This document shows, in pieces, positions 11,571 through 22,854 of a stretch of 64,000 nucleotides of DNA; the first letter of the stretch is position 1; every line of letters starts with the position of its first letter. This stretch comes from Sipunculus nudus (taxonomy: Eukaryota; Annelida; Sipuncula; Golfingiida; Sipunculidae). The position numbers and the translations under genes are program-made. The notes under the pieces were generated by a model. That model made no database searches, was not told the DNA's origin, and saw only the letters and a list, made by a program, of their open reading frames with translations. The stretch is from assembly GCA_026874595.1 (NCBI GenBank), contig CM049318.1, positions 52,912,750-52,976,749 on the forward strand, written 5' to 3'.

Positions 11571-12245
11571 AGCCGGCTTCTGTGGCTCAAAGGTAGAGCA
11601 CAAGACTCAAAGCAACGAAATCTTGAGTTCGAATCGTAAGATTTTTCAAGGCCGGCTCCCACCCAGCCGGCTCCCACCCAGGGAAAGTGCTCTGCAGACT
11701 CAATGGGAAGGTCGTGCCTAACGTGTTTTTACTCTCACACAAATGGGCTTTTCGTGGGTTCCTTCAACTTCCTTGGTGGTATATGACCCAGCAATAGTGG
11801 CGCTAGTCTTTTTGCAAAAAAACAGCTTGAAACTATATATCAGTCAGTTGTTATAAGGCCGTGCCGAACGACCGAGTTTTACCCACAAACGAGTGCGCTT
11901 TTCGTGGGTTCCTCGATGGGATGACCCAGCTAAGGTGGTGCTAGTTTTTTTGCATAAACAGCTTGAAACTATATATATCAGTCAGATGTTATAAACCTAC
12001 GGGTTGAATGAGAAGGCCGTACCCAACGGCCCAGTTTCACTAACAAACGAGTGCGCTTTTCGGGGTAATGACCCAGCAATGGTGATGATAACACACCCAG
12101 GGTCCGCATGTGCAGTAGTTACCAGGCCTGGTCAACACAAAGATATAGCATGAGAGGAAGCGTGTGATACTGTTGTATCACGTAGTCCGAAACCGGAATG
12201 GAATTCAAAAGATGTACATACACTTAGTTAGACTAGTAATAAAAC
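11571..12245 (+). mobile_element. tRNA-derived SINE with internal triplication
   Basis: The tRNA-like head at 11572-11645 has an RNA polymerase III box A-like TGGCTCAAAGGTAGAGC (11583-11599) and box B-like GAGTTCGAATC (11625-11635). The body motif (AAGGYCGTGCC, then GAGTGCGCTTTTCG, then GACCCAGC) occurs three times with starts near 11707, 11855 and 12013, a period of about 150 bp. The first two units end in AAACAGCTTGAAACTATATA, which other copies lack. The 3' part (GGAAGCGTGTGATACTG, AGTCCGAAACCGG, GATGTACATA) matches the reverse complement of 27408-27790. Same family as 18205-18480, 55885-56150 and 63935-64000. The 84-codon frame at 11467-11721 is a chance frame across the head. Confidence 0.85.
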
Positions 12246-12249
12246 CAGT

Positions 12250-13440
12250 GTATAAAAATGGAACGCGGCACAAGGTGAAAACTACAGACGGATATCTCTG
12301 CTTAATAATATTTATAAAATTAAAGAACGAACAGTTCATTTAGACTTTATGAGTACTTTGAGCAAAAGAGTTTTTTTGTCTTTGGTAAATTCAGGGTGAA
12401 AGAAGAACGACTCGGACATTAACTTGATAATTTCACCATGTCATTTCATATAACTTTCTTTGTTGACTTTTCATTATGCATAATCAGCAACTGTCCATAT
12501 TTTCTTTTCTTTCTGTTTCCTGTACTTTGCTATGGCTAAAGTGTCTTTCCTGCTCTTTTATCTGTTTTTTTTTTTTGCACAATTCATTGCACAAGACGGC
12601 CGTTTATGGATAGATTTCTCAGGCATATATTCTCGAAAATTCCCTGTATTTCGAATGTCGCCAAGTAACTTGTAAAAAACAATGTGCTCAAACTCATAAA
12701 TAATTGAAATTATCTTGAATGAATAGGCATGTTCAAATGCGTGATGGAGTCAAATTCAGTGTAAAATTAATAGATTCTAAATGATTACGCTTAATATATC
12801 ATAAATAATTTGTGCCATGTTCTTGAAAGAAAGCAAATAACCATGTGAAAGGGACAGTAAATCCGCGGTTAGCACACCTGGCGATTAATTGTGCGGGTGA
12901 CAAAGAAACGATATTATCTAATACTTATAAAAGGAATTCGGTCCACCTCTGTTCGCAATGTTCTCTGAAAATGCGTTGCGTATGATAATGTGCCATATCT
13001 CATTTTAAGGGTTATTGTTCCCTCAGTGACATGGCCGATATTAGAATAAATAATTTTTTATGAACATATCATTTTGAGTGATTTTTGCATGTTTTCTGAT
13101 ATAAGCGGAGGCTTCCGCTGAAATAGCCGAACCGTCTTCGGCAAAGATAGGATTTTCTTTGTTGTCACCTTAAGCCCAGAATTAAGCCGATTTGAGGACT
13201 ACCTTTCATATGAATAAACTTGCTTTCAGTGACGGATTTATGCATGTTTTGCTGATATTTGACAAAAGCTCTGACCAAGGTGTGTGGTCAGCCAACGTAG
13301 AAAACACAAGACATTGGCTCGCTTTACGAAAAGGAGGGGTTCAATCCTGGAGGGTAAATGAAAAAAAAAACAATACAAGATCCCCATTTTCGTAAAAGGG
13401 CTGGGCTGGGGGCGATAGTTCTAGGCCCCAAAATTGGTCT
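12250..13440. other. Unannotated DNA
   Basis: No gene seen. Includes adjacent hairpins at 13104-13119 and 13126-13142 (listed separately). Frames at 13192-13636 overlap the start of the 13.4-kb tandem element and carry no known motif. Confidence 0.4.
13104..13142. repeat. Twin adjacent short hairpins
   Basis: AGCGGA/TCCGCT with a 4-base loop (13104-13119) is followed after 6 bases by GCCGAA/TTCGGC with a 5-base loop (13126-13142). Both 6-bp stems are perfect and G+C-rich in A+T-rich surroundings. Function unknown; could be part of an element end. Confidence 0.6.
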
Positions 13441-13444
13441 GACA

Positions 13445-14450
13445 CGATTAAACAATATACAAATGGGTCATGACGCTCAGCTGACTAGGAAAGCTTTTAC
13501 AAAAGAATTTTATCAATGCCAAATTTTGTTGGTGGTATCCCCATTCAACTTAAATATAGCTCGGGGAATGGGTAACAGAGACCTTATTTCAGGTTTCCAA
13601 GGAGATTTTTCATGGACCTCCCTGGATGTCAAGTAAGAAGTTTCTGGGTCCAATGGTAACCATCTGTGCCCTGTTAACAGACAACCACATCTTTGAAGGT
13701 CTAAAAACTAGAGAAAAAAATGTGTAAAAATAAGAAAAAAATCAAGGCGGTGCCACCAGTCTGCTAAAAGTAATGAAACTCTCCAAGATAAATATTCATG
13801 CAGAGAATCATGGTGATCAATGCAATAGTTGTTCAGATACTTGAACTTTTGTATCAAATTTCCCTTATTCTGGGGAATACTTCGGAGCTCCATAGCTTGA
13901 AGGATATGGGTAACAGTGACCTAATTACAGGTTTCCAAGGAGACTTTTCATGGACCTCCCTGGATGTCAAGTAAGAAGTTTCTGGGTCCAATGGTAACCA
14001 TTTGTGCCCTATAAACAGATGACCACATCTTAAAGAGGTTTCAAAAATAAAGAAAAAAATGAGTAAATATGGAAAAAATATATATGGCGCCACCAGAATG
14101 CAGAAACTGATGAAACATTCAATGATCATTATTCTTACAAAGAATCATGGTGATCAATGTAATAGCTGTTCAGATACTTGAGCTTTTGTATTAAATTTTC
14201 CATTATCTGGGGGATACTTCTTAGCCCCATAACTTATAGGATATGGGTAACAGAGACCCAATTTCAGTTTTCTAGGGAGATTTTTCATGGACCTCCCTAG
14301 ATATAAAGCTAGAAGATTCCAGAACCAGCGGTTACGATTTGTGCCGGACAGACAGACGGATAGACAGACGGACGGACAGACGCCTGACAAAGGGTGATCG
14401 CTATAGCTTAGATGAATTTCAGTCAGCTGAGCTAAAAAGGTTGCAGCTGA
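13445..14450 (+). repeat. Element of about 345-bp tandem units (copy 1)
   Basis: Nearly three tandem units start near 13570, 13905 and 14240. Each contains GGGTAACAGNGACC, GGTTTCCAAGGAGA, TTTTCATGGACCTCCCT and TGGATGTCAAGT, then (A)n-rich DNA, GGYGCCACCAG, GAATCATGGTGATCAATG and TTCAGATACTTGA. The left flank carries CATGACGCTCAGCTGA. The right end has a CAGACAGACGGA-type run (14347-14382) and CAGTCAGCTGAGCTAAAA (14422-14439). A second copy lies at 35240-36270 and an end fragment at 38740-38850. Minus-strand frames at 13708-14390 are chance frames in the repeat. Non-coding; possibly a non-autonomous DNA element that has amplified its interior. Confidence 0.8.
14347..14382 (+). repeat. CAGA/CGGA simple repeat at element end
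   Basis: Variants of GACAGACGGA are repeated to just before the CAGCTGAGCT terminus. The same arrangement occurs at 38770-38790, and in the opposite sense (TCTG/TCCG) at 21631-21694. Confidence 0.85.
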
Positions 14451-16112
14451 AAAGGGGGACCGACCCCCTGGACTCCCCTTTGGTCCGCTTCTGCTACTAA
14501 CGAGGTGTGCATATTTCCATTTCTCTCTTCAGGCACAGTTTCCTTGCCTTAAAACGTACATTTAATTCATCTTTCATGTCTTCCTATTCCGATTAAATTA
14601 GAGGTTAAGTTAAGCTATATTGAATCAATGTCTTCCTCACATTATCCTGTACTTTAGATGTCCAAAAATAGTAACCAGTCAAAGGTCATCGAAAACCGGA
14701 GGGCCCCCGCGTCCCATTCCGGTTGGCAAATTAATCTAAAATCACCACTGACTAGTTCTTCAAGCTCAACATATAAAGGTGTATGAATTCCCTGCTACGA
14801 GCACGGCACCACAAAATAAATGTTAACAAAATATTTGTACATATCTTATTGAGACTGTAAACCACTGAAAATATATTTTTTTTCTTTTAAATTTTTAATA
14901 AAAAAGGGTCCAACAATCCAGTCAATTTATACATCTCCCCAACCCGGTAAAACGCCCGGTATACCGGGTTTATCAGCTAGTACTGTTATTAAAACAATAA
15001 ACGCTAATTTATCCAGGTCGCCAAACCGTTCCTTAATCATCAGTTAAAGATCAAATAGAAAGACCGACCAACCGAAAAAATAAAGCTGAAGAAAGTGTCT
15101 CAACCTGGAATAAAGTATTCCATTAAGTCTATTGTCCTTTGAAGATCATATTTATTATTTTTATACCACACCACAAAGAGCGTTGGCTGAGCAAATTACT
15201 AGGTCTCATATTCAAATAGATGTGAAAATTGCTTATTACATTTTTGTATAATATTCACAGTGGAAAAGTTCAAAGCGAACAACAGGAAGAAAAGGAAGAT
15301 TACAAAAGATCGTACGGTATAGTATTATCACCAAGAACAGCATGAAGCCGAAATGTCTGCCTAGCATTGGTTTATAATAGACACATACACTACAAAAAAT
15401 CTACCAGAACTCTTTTTAATTGTTCCAATCGGACAGGTTCTTACGATTCTATTCGCCCAATTAATGAGAACCAAACAGGCAATCGGAAGGGAACAAATTG
15501 TGATGAGAAGGAAACAAAACCTTTTAACAAAAAAAGATGGACCATGTAATTTTTTTTAGTTCCTTTGGAAACTGTATCCTAAAGTGCGAGAGCAGGGGAG
15601 AGGAAACTCGGTGAAAATGCAAGGTGGCAAGGCATTGGAACTGCGGTTTTCTATAAATTTCGAGTGCTATGTTTCAGACGGATACCATAATAAAATAAGA
15701 GCTAACTTGACGAATTATCTTAAGGAACTCTAAGAGTGTTGTATACGCAAACAAATACAATAATTTTTTTTTAAGTACATAAACTTTCTTCGAAACAAGG
15801 CTTGGCAAGTTTACAACAAATAATAATATTAATAGATATGTAATTTTATCAAAAATAACATCATATACAATGTCAAAAAGAAGTTCTGTGTTCTATTCAT
15901 CGACCTTTTCTGTAGATTTTTTGGTGATTTCTAGCTTATTTTGCGTAATTCCTCTCAGAAAAAAAAATCTCATAATATCTGTGACAGATATACGAGTTTG
16001 TTTATCTACAGACTGTTTGTAAAAACGGTTAATACGCAAATCTTGACAAACAAAAACTTAGGTGGTTGGTTGCATATCTGTGGCAACTAAAAGGTCATAA
16101 ATAGCAAAAACC
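14451..16112. other. Unannotated DNA
   Basis: No gene seen. A perfect hairpin lies at 14941-14970 (AACCCGGTA/TACCGGGTT, 12-base loop). The words near 14455-14495 (CCCCCTGGACTCCCC) resemble ends of other dispersed repeats. The 60-codon frame at 15367 has no motif. Confidence 0.4.
14941..14970. repeat. Perfect 9-bp stem hairpin
   Basis: AACCCGGTA at 14941-14949 pairs with TACCGGGTT at 14962-14970. The loop itself contains CGCCCGG, allowing the alternative palindrome CCCGGTATACCGGG at 14955-14968. Confidence 0.75.
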
Positions 16113-16375
16113 CAGAGGCGTCAATATGGGGGTATATATCCCCCCCCCACTTTTTGGCAAGGGGGGGGGGATGGTCAATGTAATCATCCCCCCACACTAT
16201 TTAGAGAATAATATTTATATATTTCAAATGAAATACATAAATAAATTTAATTATAGACTTTGGTTCCATTTATGATATTACTATGAAGAGTTTGAGATTT
16301 ATATATACCTTATTTTTTTAAATCTGATACATAAAGGATTTATATTTGATATGTGTCACACAGACAATGAAAGGT

Positions 16376-16430
<55 letters not shown>

Positions 16431-16509
16431 GAACTCACCTTTGTGAGTCATTTCCCCACCCTGCGAGTCATCCCCCCCTCCCAGCCTTGAAGATAAATTG
16501 ACGCCACCG
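16113..16509. mobile_element. hAT-like MITE, family R3 copy 1
   Basis: Terminal inverted repeats CAGAGGCGTCAAT (16113-16125) and ATTGACGCCACCG (16497-16509) match at 11 of 13 positions. The CAGRGGCG start is of the hAT style. Inside: a C-run/G-run block, A+T-rich DNA, an (AT)n tract at 16378-16425, then GAGTCATCCCCCC-type repeats. The reverse complement aligns with 39221-39681. Both flanks contain GCAAAAA, but the offset leaves the 8-bp target duplication uncertain. No coding sequence. Confidence 0.7.
16378..16425. repeat. (AT)n microsatellite
   Basis: About 24 AT dinucleotides lying inside the R3 MITE; (AT)n tracts sit at the same relative place in other R3-like copies. Confidence 0.97.
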
Positions 16510-16513
16510 GCAA

Positions 16514-17770
16514 AAAACATTGCAAAACTCTGGACCATCCTTCTTGAATGTATTTTGATTTTTTTGGCTGGCCTGCACTTGCTAAAAACATGTGGATGTA
16601 AAAAAAGATCAGCCTTTGTGGGATGGGATTAGCCTTTTTTGTCTTTTTTTAAAGGTCGAATGGATTACTTATAGCTAATATAGATGTCAGGTATCGCAAT
16701 GGCCCTTAAAATGTCTTTAGGCTTTTCAGAGCAAACACTGTGATGAACATCATGTGCGGAAATAAAAATAACGGTATCATCGAAAGCTGCAAGCGAATGC
16801 AGGATCATTCTGCAAAATCTTCATTTCTTATGGTAAAGAATCCACAGACCAACTTGAGAGCATGTTACAGTAAACATTACATCTTTTGATGGCCAGTTTT
16901 AGGTTCTTTACGGCTGGAACACAACATGAAGGCCAGGATTTGTACCCACAGCATGTAGACAAGATGTACTAGATCCCAGAGACACATAAAATATACAGAG
17001 TTTTGAGTATACTGACAATCGACAGGCGCCATCTTCGGACTCCAAGGTTTGAAAAAGGGGGGGGGGGTCCTGGCCACAAAAATTGGTCTGTATACTTTAT
17101 AAAAAGGCTGCGGCAGATGAAAAAAGGACCCCCTTGAACACTCCCCTGGATCTGCCACTCACTGGACGGTCGACTCTGTAAATGTCTATGCTAGATCCTT
17201 TAAACAGATTGTATGTATTTGAACTTCACTGGTTGCCATCACCTGCTCTCTCTGTATATAAAAGCTGGTGAATTGCTCCATTATAAAACAAGGAGAGGAC
17301 GAATTTATGATGTCAGTTAACAAACCGAAATAGGTTGGTTATAGTGCTATCATCTGTCCATTCTAATGTTTTCCGTTTAATTCTTGTGAAGTTGAAAATC
17401 GTTTAAATGATTCCGCGGATTTAATTAGTTTAATTTCAGAGGTTTTCTTTGGTCTTAATTTAATTCGGAAAAACCTTTGTTTAATAACGTTAATGGTTGC
17501 AAAGAAATCAACTCTGCGTTACTTTCAACATTAAATGCAATTACATTAATTATTCAAAGATTACCAGATTTAAGCTCAGATTTAATGCTCGTTTTATTAT
17601 TGAAGGTCTTAATGATTCGTTTATTATTCGTTTCCTCTCCCGCTTCGCTGTGTATAAACATATTTAACTACTCCGTAAATATCATATCTGCCGTAACCAT
17701 AAAGACAACGTGTTGAATATTATGCCATTAATAAGCCGTATTTATGTTCTCAAAATGCCTGAGCGTCATA
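16514..17770. other. Unannotated DNA with repeat-end fragment
   Basis: No gene seen. 17040-17160 has a G run and GGATCTGCCACTCACTGG, the style of a hAT-type right end, and gives a proline-rich chance frame on the minus strand (16877-17158). The frame at 17477-17716 has no motif. Confidence 0.35.
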
Positions 17771-17773
17771 AAA

Positions 17774-17927
17774 GGGGCGTCAATACAGGGGGGATGGGGT
17801 ACATATATTGATATACTGAAAATAAAATATATCACTAATATAATTTGTTATATTTCTCCCTTTCTGCTTAACCGTATTTTTTAATCTTATACTTGGTTGT
17901 AATAAATCAAATATATTGAGGTTCACA

Positions 17928-17990
<63 letters not shown>
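17774..17990. repeat. R3-like fragment ending in (AT)n
   Basis: GGGGCGTCAATACAGGGGGG at 17774-17793 matches the left end of the R3 MITE at 16113. The similarity fades and the segment ends in an (AT)n tract of about 29 units (17931-17989). The right terminus was not found, so this is a partial copy. Confidence 0.55.
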
Positions 17991-17994
<4 letters not shown>

Positions 17995-18033
17995 TTATGA
18001 CAAAATAAGATATTTCAATATTCGTAGAGTTTT

Positions 18034-18135
18034 ACTGCGTGATGGTGTAGTTGTAACGGCTCTGGCATTGTGATCGAAAGATGCAGGGTTGTATTCCCCT
18101 TCAGGGCGTTCAGAGCCCGCTAATAACTCAGGCCA
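18034..18135 (+). mobile_element. tRNA-derived SINE head or tRNA pseudogene
   Basis: Box A-like TGGTGTAGTTGTAACGGC (18043-18060) and box B-like GGTTGTATTCC (18087-18097) are spaced as in a tRNA. Box B departs from GGTTCGANTCC and the acceptor stem does not pair well, so it is not a functional tRNA gene. The tail continues with CAGAGCCCGCTAATAACTC. It is a different family from the SINE at 11571. Confidence 0.6.
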
Positions 18136-18204
18136 ATTAAGATATTATAACCGCTAGGGTGCGCTCTATGTACCTTTTTTCTAATATTTTTCTAATTATT
18201 TTGT

Positions 18205-18480
18205 TGTTGGAGATATGCCTCTATTTTTATTTTAGCTTAACTAAGTATATGAACATCTGCAGAATTCCATTTCGGTTTTGGACTCCGTGACAAGGCAGTA
18301 TCACAGGCTTCCTTTTATTTTATATCCCGGTGTTACCTAGGCCCGGTGACTACTGCACCTGCGGGACCTGGGTGTGTAATCGTGCCATGCTTGGTCATAC
18401 CACTGAGGTACCCCCAAAAGGCGCACTCGTTTGTGAGTGAAGCATTGCCGTTGGGCACGGCCTGCCCTATGTCCCTATAG
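18205..18480 (-). mobile_element. SINE fragment (same family as 11571 and 27408)
   Basis: The minus strand carries the SINE body and tail without the tRNA head. Plus-strand words TTTAGCTTAACTAAGTATAT, CATCTGCAGAATTCCAT, GGCAGTATCACAGGCTTCC, GGTGACTACTGCACCTGCGG and GCACTCGTTTGTG match the 27.4-27.8 kb copy with scattered changes. 5' truncated near 18480. Confidence 0.8.
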
Positions 18481-18484
18481 GTAG

Positions 18485-19005
18485 GAAAAATTGGCCTTGT
18501 TTGCTGAGGAAATCTGAGGGGGTCGATTAACGGGAGTACGGCAGAAGCCCCTTTATATTACACTAACAAGAGCACCTGGTGAACAATCTCAGTAATCTTC
18601 GTTTAAGACAATCATGGAAAAATCCCTTTTCTTGAATATCATAATTGCCAACACTCCCAATCCATATTCTGAAGCATATATAATTTCCTCATACAAAATT
18701 AGCTCAGTTTACAGTTTTTTGTTATACATCATTTACTTTAGATTTAAAAATTGAAAATGAGGCGATTTACATAAGTAATATTTTCTCATAATGAGCTGCG
18801 TAACTGAAAGATCATTGGGGAAAATATGACGAAACTATAAATTGAGTGATATAATTATCTAAATATAATAGAAAAAATATGAATCTAATTCCATTACAAG
18901 GTGTGTTTGTCCCCTTCCCCCAAAACTGAGGAGGATTTGTCCCCCGTCTCCCGCTCCTGAAACAAGGCCGATGGTAAATATGATTTGATCATAGGAGGAA
19001 GTAGC
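18485..19005. other. Unannotated DNA
   Basis: A+T-rich. No gene or repeat end was fixed. A C-rich patch at 18908-18955 could be an old element end. Confidence 0.4.
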
Positions 19006-19009
19006 CGTG

Positions 19010-19157
19010 AACACACGACTCAATAGGCTTTTATATGGGCTGGCAAGCCAAACTTCGGTCGTGATACAAGCCATACTGGAAAAAGTATTACAAGGCCATC
19101 CTGTTGTATTGGTATAGTGGTAGACAGCTTAAAATAGGCTGCAAATGATGAATGTAC

Positions 19158-19230
<73 letters not shown>

Positions 19231-19440
19231 AACTCACCTACCAAACTAAAAAAACCTTCTTTATAGTAACAAGTCATTTCCTGTATCGCGTACAAGTTGG
19301 CCTTTGCGAGCCATGCTTGTATTTATGTGATCAGAAAGCCAAGAAGCATGCAGAGTTAAAACGGATTTTTTTTCTCGCACATGGTAGATTTTGGTAGAAA
19401 GTATACTTTATACAAATGTAAATAATATTTACACCAGATT
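19010..19440 (+). repeat. Dispersed repeat R2, copy 2
   Basis: Aligns with 9783-10210 in the same orientation (see that entry for shared blocks). It carries an (AT)n expansion at 19162-19216 absent from the other copy. TGGTATAGTGGTAGACAGC at 19110-19128 resembles a tRNA box A, but no matching box B was found, so a tRNA origin is unproven. Confidence 0.65.
19162..19216. repeat. (AT)n microsatellite
   Basis: About 27 AT dinucleotides within R2 copy 2. Confidence 0.97.
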
Positions 19441-19819
19441 AAAACCAATGCATTACACGTTGCATGAACCATGAACAAGCATGCGGGGATCTGACCTGAA
19501 ACGGGGTAATTTTGCACGGAGGGAAGTACAGTTGATATCACTGCCTACTTTGCTACTTTTTTCTGAACGGGGAAGTGGCTTATAATGTAATTTAATGGAT
19601 GTAATACTGGTAAATTAATAGGTCAATGTCTCGTGGTTTGGTTTTCGACTGAATGAACCTGCCTGAAAGCTAGGCGCCGGAAATCTTATCTTATAATGCC
19701 ATATGTTTCACTAGGAGACCGTTGAACAAAAACCACTGAATACATTTGATTAAGCTGATTGTAAAACAATTATTATAGGCACAGCATATGTGAAACATTA
19801 TTATAGACTCAGATGAGAA

Positions 19820-21100
19820 CACTGCCCACCCTAACTGTGTGGTCAAGCAGAAATTTAACATTGTTTTGTGGGGCAGGAATATGTAGAGAAATTAGCATTG
19901 TCCAAAATACTATATGAATTCAATTTGCCTATACCTCTTCGTCATTACTAGATATTGTCATGAGAATGATGAACATTTTGTTTGGAGAGGGAAAAAAACA
20001 GGTAAATGTAGTGCACTGGTAGGACCATGGCACCGAGGGTGTATAAACATTGCAGACATAGCCAGCAGATTGAAAACACAAAGAATAATTTGGATGAAAA
20101 GGTTGATTCTGTGTTATAATACTTATGCATAGAAGCAATACCAAGTTTTTATCTAGAGTTACCAATGAGCCTTTAAACTTTGAATACCAAAAGATACCAT
20201 TAGAGATAATTTTTTTTTAAAAATGCTTGGAAGTTTAGTCTAAATTATTTTCTCAAAAGGACCCACCATAAAAAAATGAAATAAAACTGCAACCTCTCTG
20301 GAACAATCGGTGGATTAAGGTTGATGAAAAGTTAGGGTACTGTAAATATTTAGATTTATGTGGAATAAGGTTTGTAAAAAGACCTTGTATCAAAGAAATG
20401 GAAAATGTTAAAATGGTATGAATTGATTAAAAAATATCCAAATATAAGAAGTCTATCTCGTATGGGGATCCATGTGACTGATCTATTTGAATTAATGCGA
20501 GACAAGGATTTCAAATATAATGAAGGAGTATAAGAGGAGCATATCATAATAACAAATAAGGTATTTCAAATGAACAATCTCTGTCTTCTAATTATGTTTA
20601 TTATATATTAGTGGAACAAAAATCAACTGCACCTTCATCCTTGGTCCAGTTTAGAGATACAATACAAGATGATATCATCAACCGGAAGAGCCATCCAAAA
20701 AAAACCTCAGTGGATATGTATTCAAGGCAGTTCATACTTAAAATACTCCATACATATTTACCAACCAATAGTTTATTATATATATGGAAGTTACTTTAAA
20801 GTTACCGATATTCTTATTGTTTCATAGAATCAGAGACCAAGGAACACATTTTTATAAATGTTTTGTAACAAACAAATCTGTATTTAATGGATTGCATTGA
20901 ATCAAATGGAGTGATAATGTCACCATTAAACTTGAACACATTATTATATGGATTGTTTCCAATTAAGGGTAACGTATTAACGGATCAGGTGCTCCTTACA
21001 TTGTGTGTATATTATAGTAGAAAGGAATAAAATCAGAACACAAGTAATTTAATGTCAGATTTTGTAAGGAGATTGAAATATATCGGATAATCGGGCATAT
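19820..21100 (+). pseudogene. L1-like LINE ORF2, 3' portion, decayed
   Basis: Plus-strand remnant read across frameshifts: LALSKILYEFNLPIP (about 19890-19930), FVWRGKKTGKCSALVGPWHR then DIASRLKTQRIIWMKRLIL (about 19975-20110), LQPLWNNRWIKV (about 20290-20330), MYSRQFILKILHTYLP then YIWKLL (about 20715-20800), and a degraded C-terminal zinc-knuckle segment CFIESETKEHIFINVL after it. The order (thumb/connection region, then zf-RVT-type region) is that of L1/Tx1-clade ORF2 proteins. Catalytic RT motifs lie upstream and are missing (5' truncated). Several stops and frameshifts; inactive. Related to the fragment at 59230-60245. Confidence 0.85.
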
Positions 21101-21588
21101 AATAGCAAAACCGAAATACAGGATTACTACATATTTGGAAAATGGGACAAATTAAGGAAAAATTATAACATACAGTATAGCTTCTACAGTAAAGTTAGCT
21201 TCTACAGTCCTAAGCAAAAGCATAGAAAAAAACTAAATTCTATAAGGCCAACTAAAATATAAGTATATATTGCATGTGCAAATTAAAGGCATTGAAATTT
21301 CGAAGTAAGGTTGAAATAATATCCAGGAAATGTGCTTTGTATATATTGTATACCATGCATTTGATGCGATTGTTTAAAAAATGTTTGGATTGGGTATTAT
21401 ATGATTTTTTGCATAAAAATTATATATAATTAGAACGATGGTCACCTGTAAAACAATATTAGCTCAGAGGCACTGTCAAATACTTTACTTTTTAATGATA
21501 TATTGTATACCATATTAGAGTACAGTTATTGATAAAAATAAGTCGAGTTATGTTTTTGTCAAGAATTACTGTTGGGTTATTAAACTTT

Positions 21589-21700
21589 TTGTCCCCCGCT
21601 CCGCGGATGCAGGGGACAATGTTTTTGGTTTGTCTGTCTGTCCGTCTGTCTGTCTGTATGTCTGTCTAGCTGTCTGTCTGTCTGTCCGTCCGTCAGGTTT
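21589..21700 (+). repeat. Repeat terminus: hairpin plus (TCTG)n run
   Basis: TTGTCCCC (21589-21596) faces GGGGACAA (21612-21619) around CGCTCCGCGG-type DNA, followed by TCTG/TCCG repeats to 21694 and CAGTTTCCGTGCGATAAC. Looks like one end of a dispersed element; the far end is not located. Confidence 0.65.
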
Positions 21701-22500
21701 TTCAGTTTCCGTGCGATAACATTCCTAAATTTTATCAGATTTCATTCAAATTTGGATCAGTGATTGTACTCTGTTATGATTGGTTTTAGGGTGTTTATCT
21801 GGAATAAAATATTTATCTTCAGCTCAAAATTGAATTTCTCAAATTTTGGTCAAATTTCTCTGTGAGTTTTAGTTTTTATGTTCGCCTGCAGACGTCTCCA
21901 CATGTCATTTTAGATCTGTGTGCTCTCAAGACATGTGCTCTCAAGATTTTTTCCACATGTCAAAATTTGGGTTACTTATCAAGCATGAAAGATAACAAGA
22001 TCCCAAAGCGGAGGACATTAATTCCACGATTTGTTTGTTATGTATTCTTTCAAGCTTTCCTGATGCTCTATTAATCATTGGTGTTATCTGCCATTTCTTG
22101 TGCTCATACTTCTACAAAAACTGCTTTAAAGAATATATGTTCATCTAGTACAATTTAGAAATATTTTAATATATCTTTTATTCTTTTCCTGTTGTTGCTT
22201 TTATATTCATTCTTGAGAACATATAAAGTTCCGTTCACTTTATCTGGTCTTTTTTATTAATCAACTTGTTTTATATTAAAATAAAGTCGTTATAGAATAT
22301 ACGCAAAAACTAAATAGCCTTTCAGGAGAGAATCATAAACGAAATCGTTATATATGAATTGAAAATCTCCTAATATTTGTTTTAAATGATGGTCGTAAAT
22401 TTTATGGCACTCTTCCTTAATTTGCACATATAATTAAAAAAAACACAGTTGGATCGTTACCATATATCCTTAAGGCAAAAAAAAAAAAATATTAATAATA
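21700..22500. other. Probable interior of an unidentified repeat, then unannotated DNA
   Basis: DNA following the hairpin/TCTG terminus may belong to the same element. ACATGTGCTCTCAAGA/CTCTCAAG words recur locally at 21918-21950. No coding motif. Confidence 0.3.
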
Positions 22501-22510
22501 ATAATAATAA

Positions 22511-22854
22511 GTATGGTTCTCAGGTACCGCCCGCGTCAATTTTAATCCCCCGCATCAAATATTTTTATTTCAAGAAGATAAAATGCTAATAATAAGTATG
22601 GTTCTCAGGTACCGCCCGCGTCAATTTTAATCCCCCGCATCATATATTTTTATTTCAAGAAGATAAAATGATACAAATTTGAGAAGTTTTCATTTGTTAT
22701 GTGGTGCATTTACCAATTTAGAAAATAAAAATAATGCTATTATCATGCTTTTTCCTGATCCTATGACATTTTTATCGAATCATACAACCGTTTTATTAAA
22801 AAAACCGCCCGCCCGCATTAATTTCTGAGAAAAAAAAATGCCTGAGAACAATAC
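22511..22854. mobile_element. MITE with a tandemly duplicated left end
   Basis: The left terminus GTATGGTTCTCAGG occurs twice (22511-22524 and 22596-22609) as part of an 85-bp near-perfect tandem duplication (22502-22586 and 22587-22671). The right end CCTGAGAACAATAC (22841-22854) is its inverted repeat with one mismatch. CCGCCCGC words lie inside both ends. A+T-rich centre, no coding sequence. The flanking target duplication is unclear because the left flank is (AAT)n. Confidence 0.75.
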
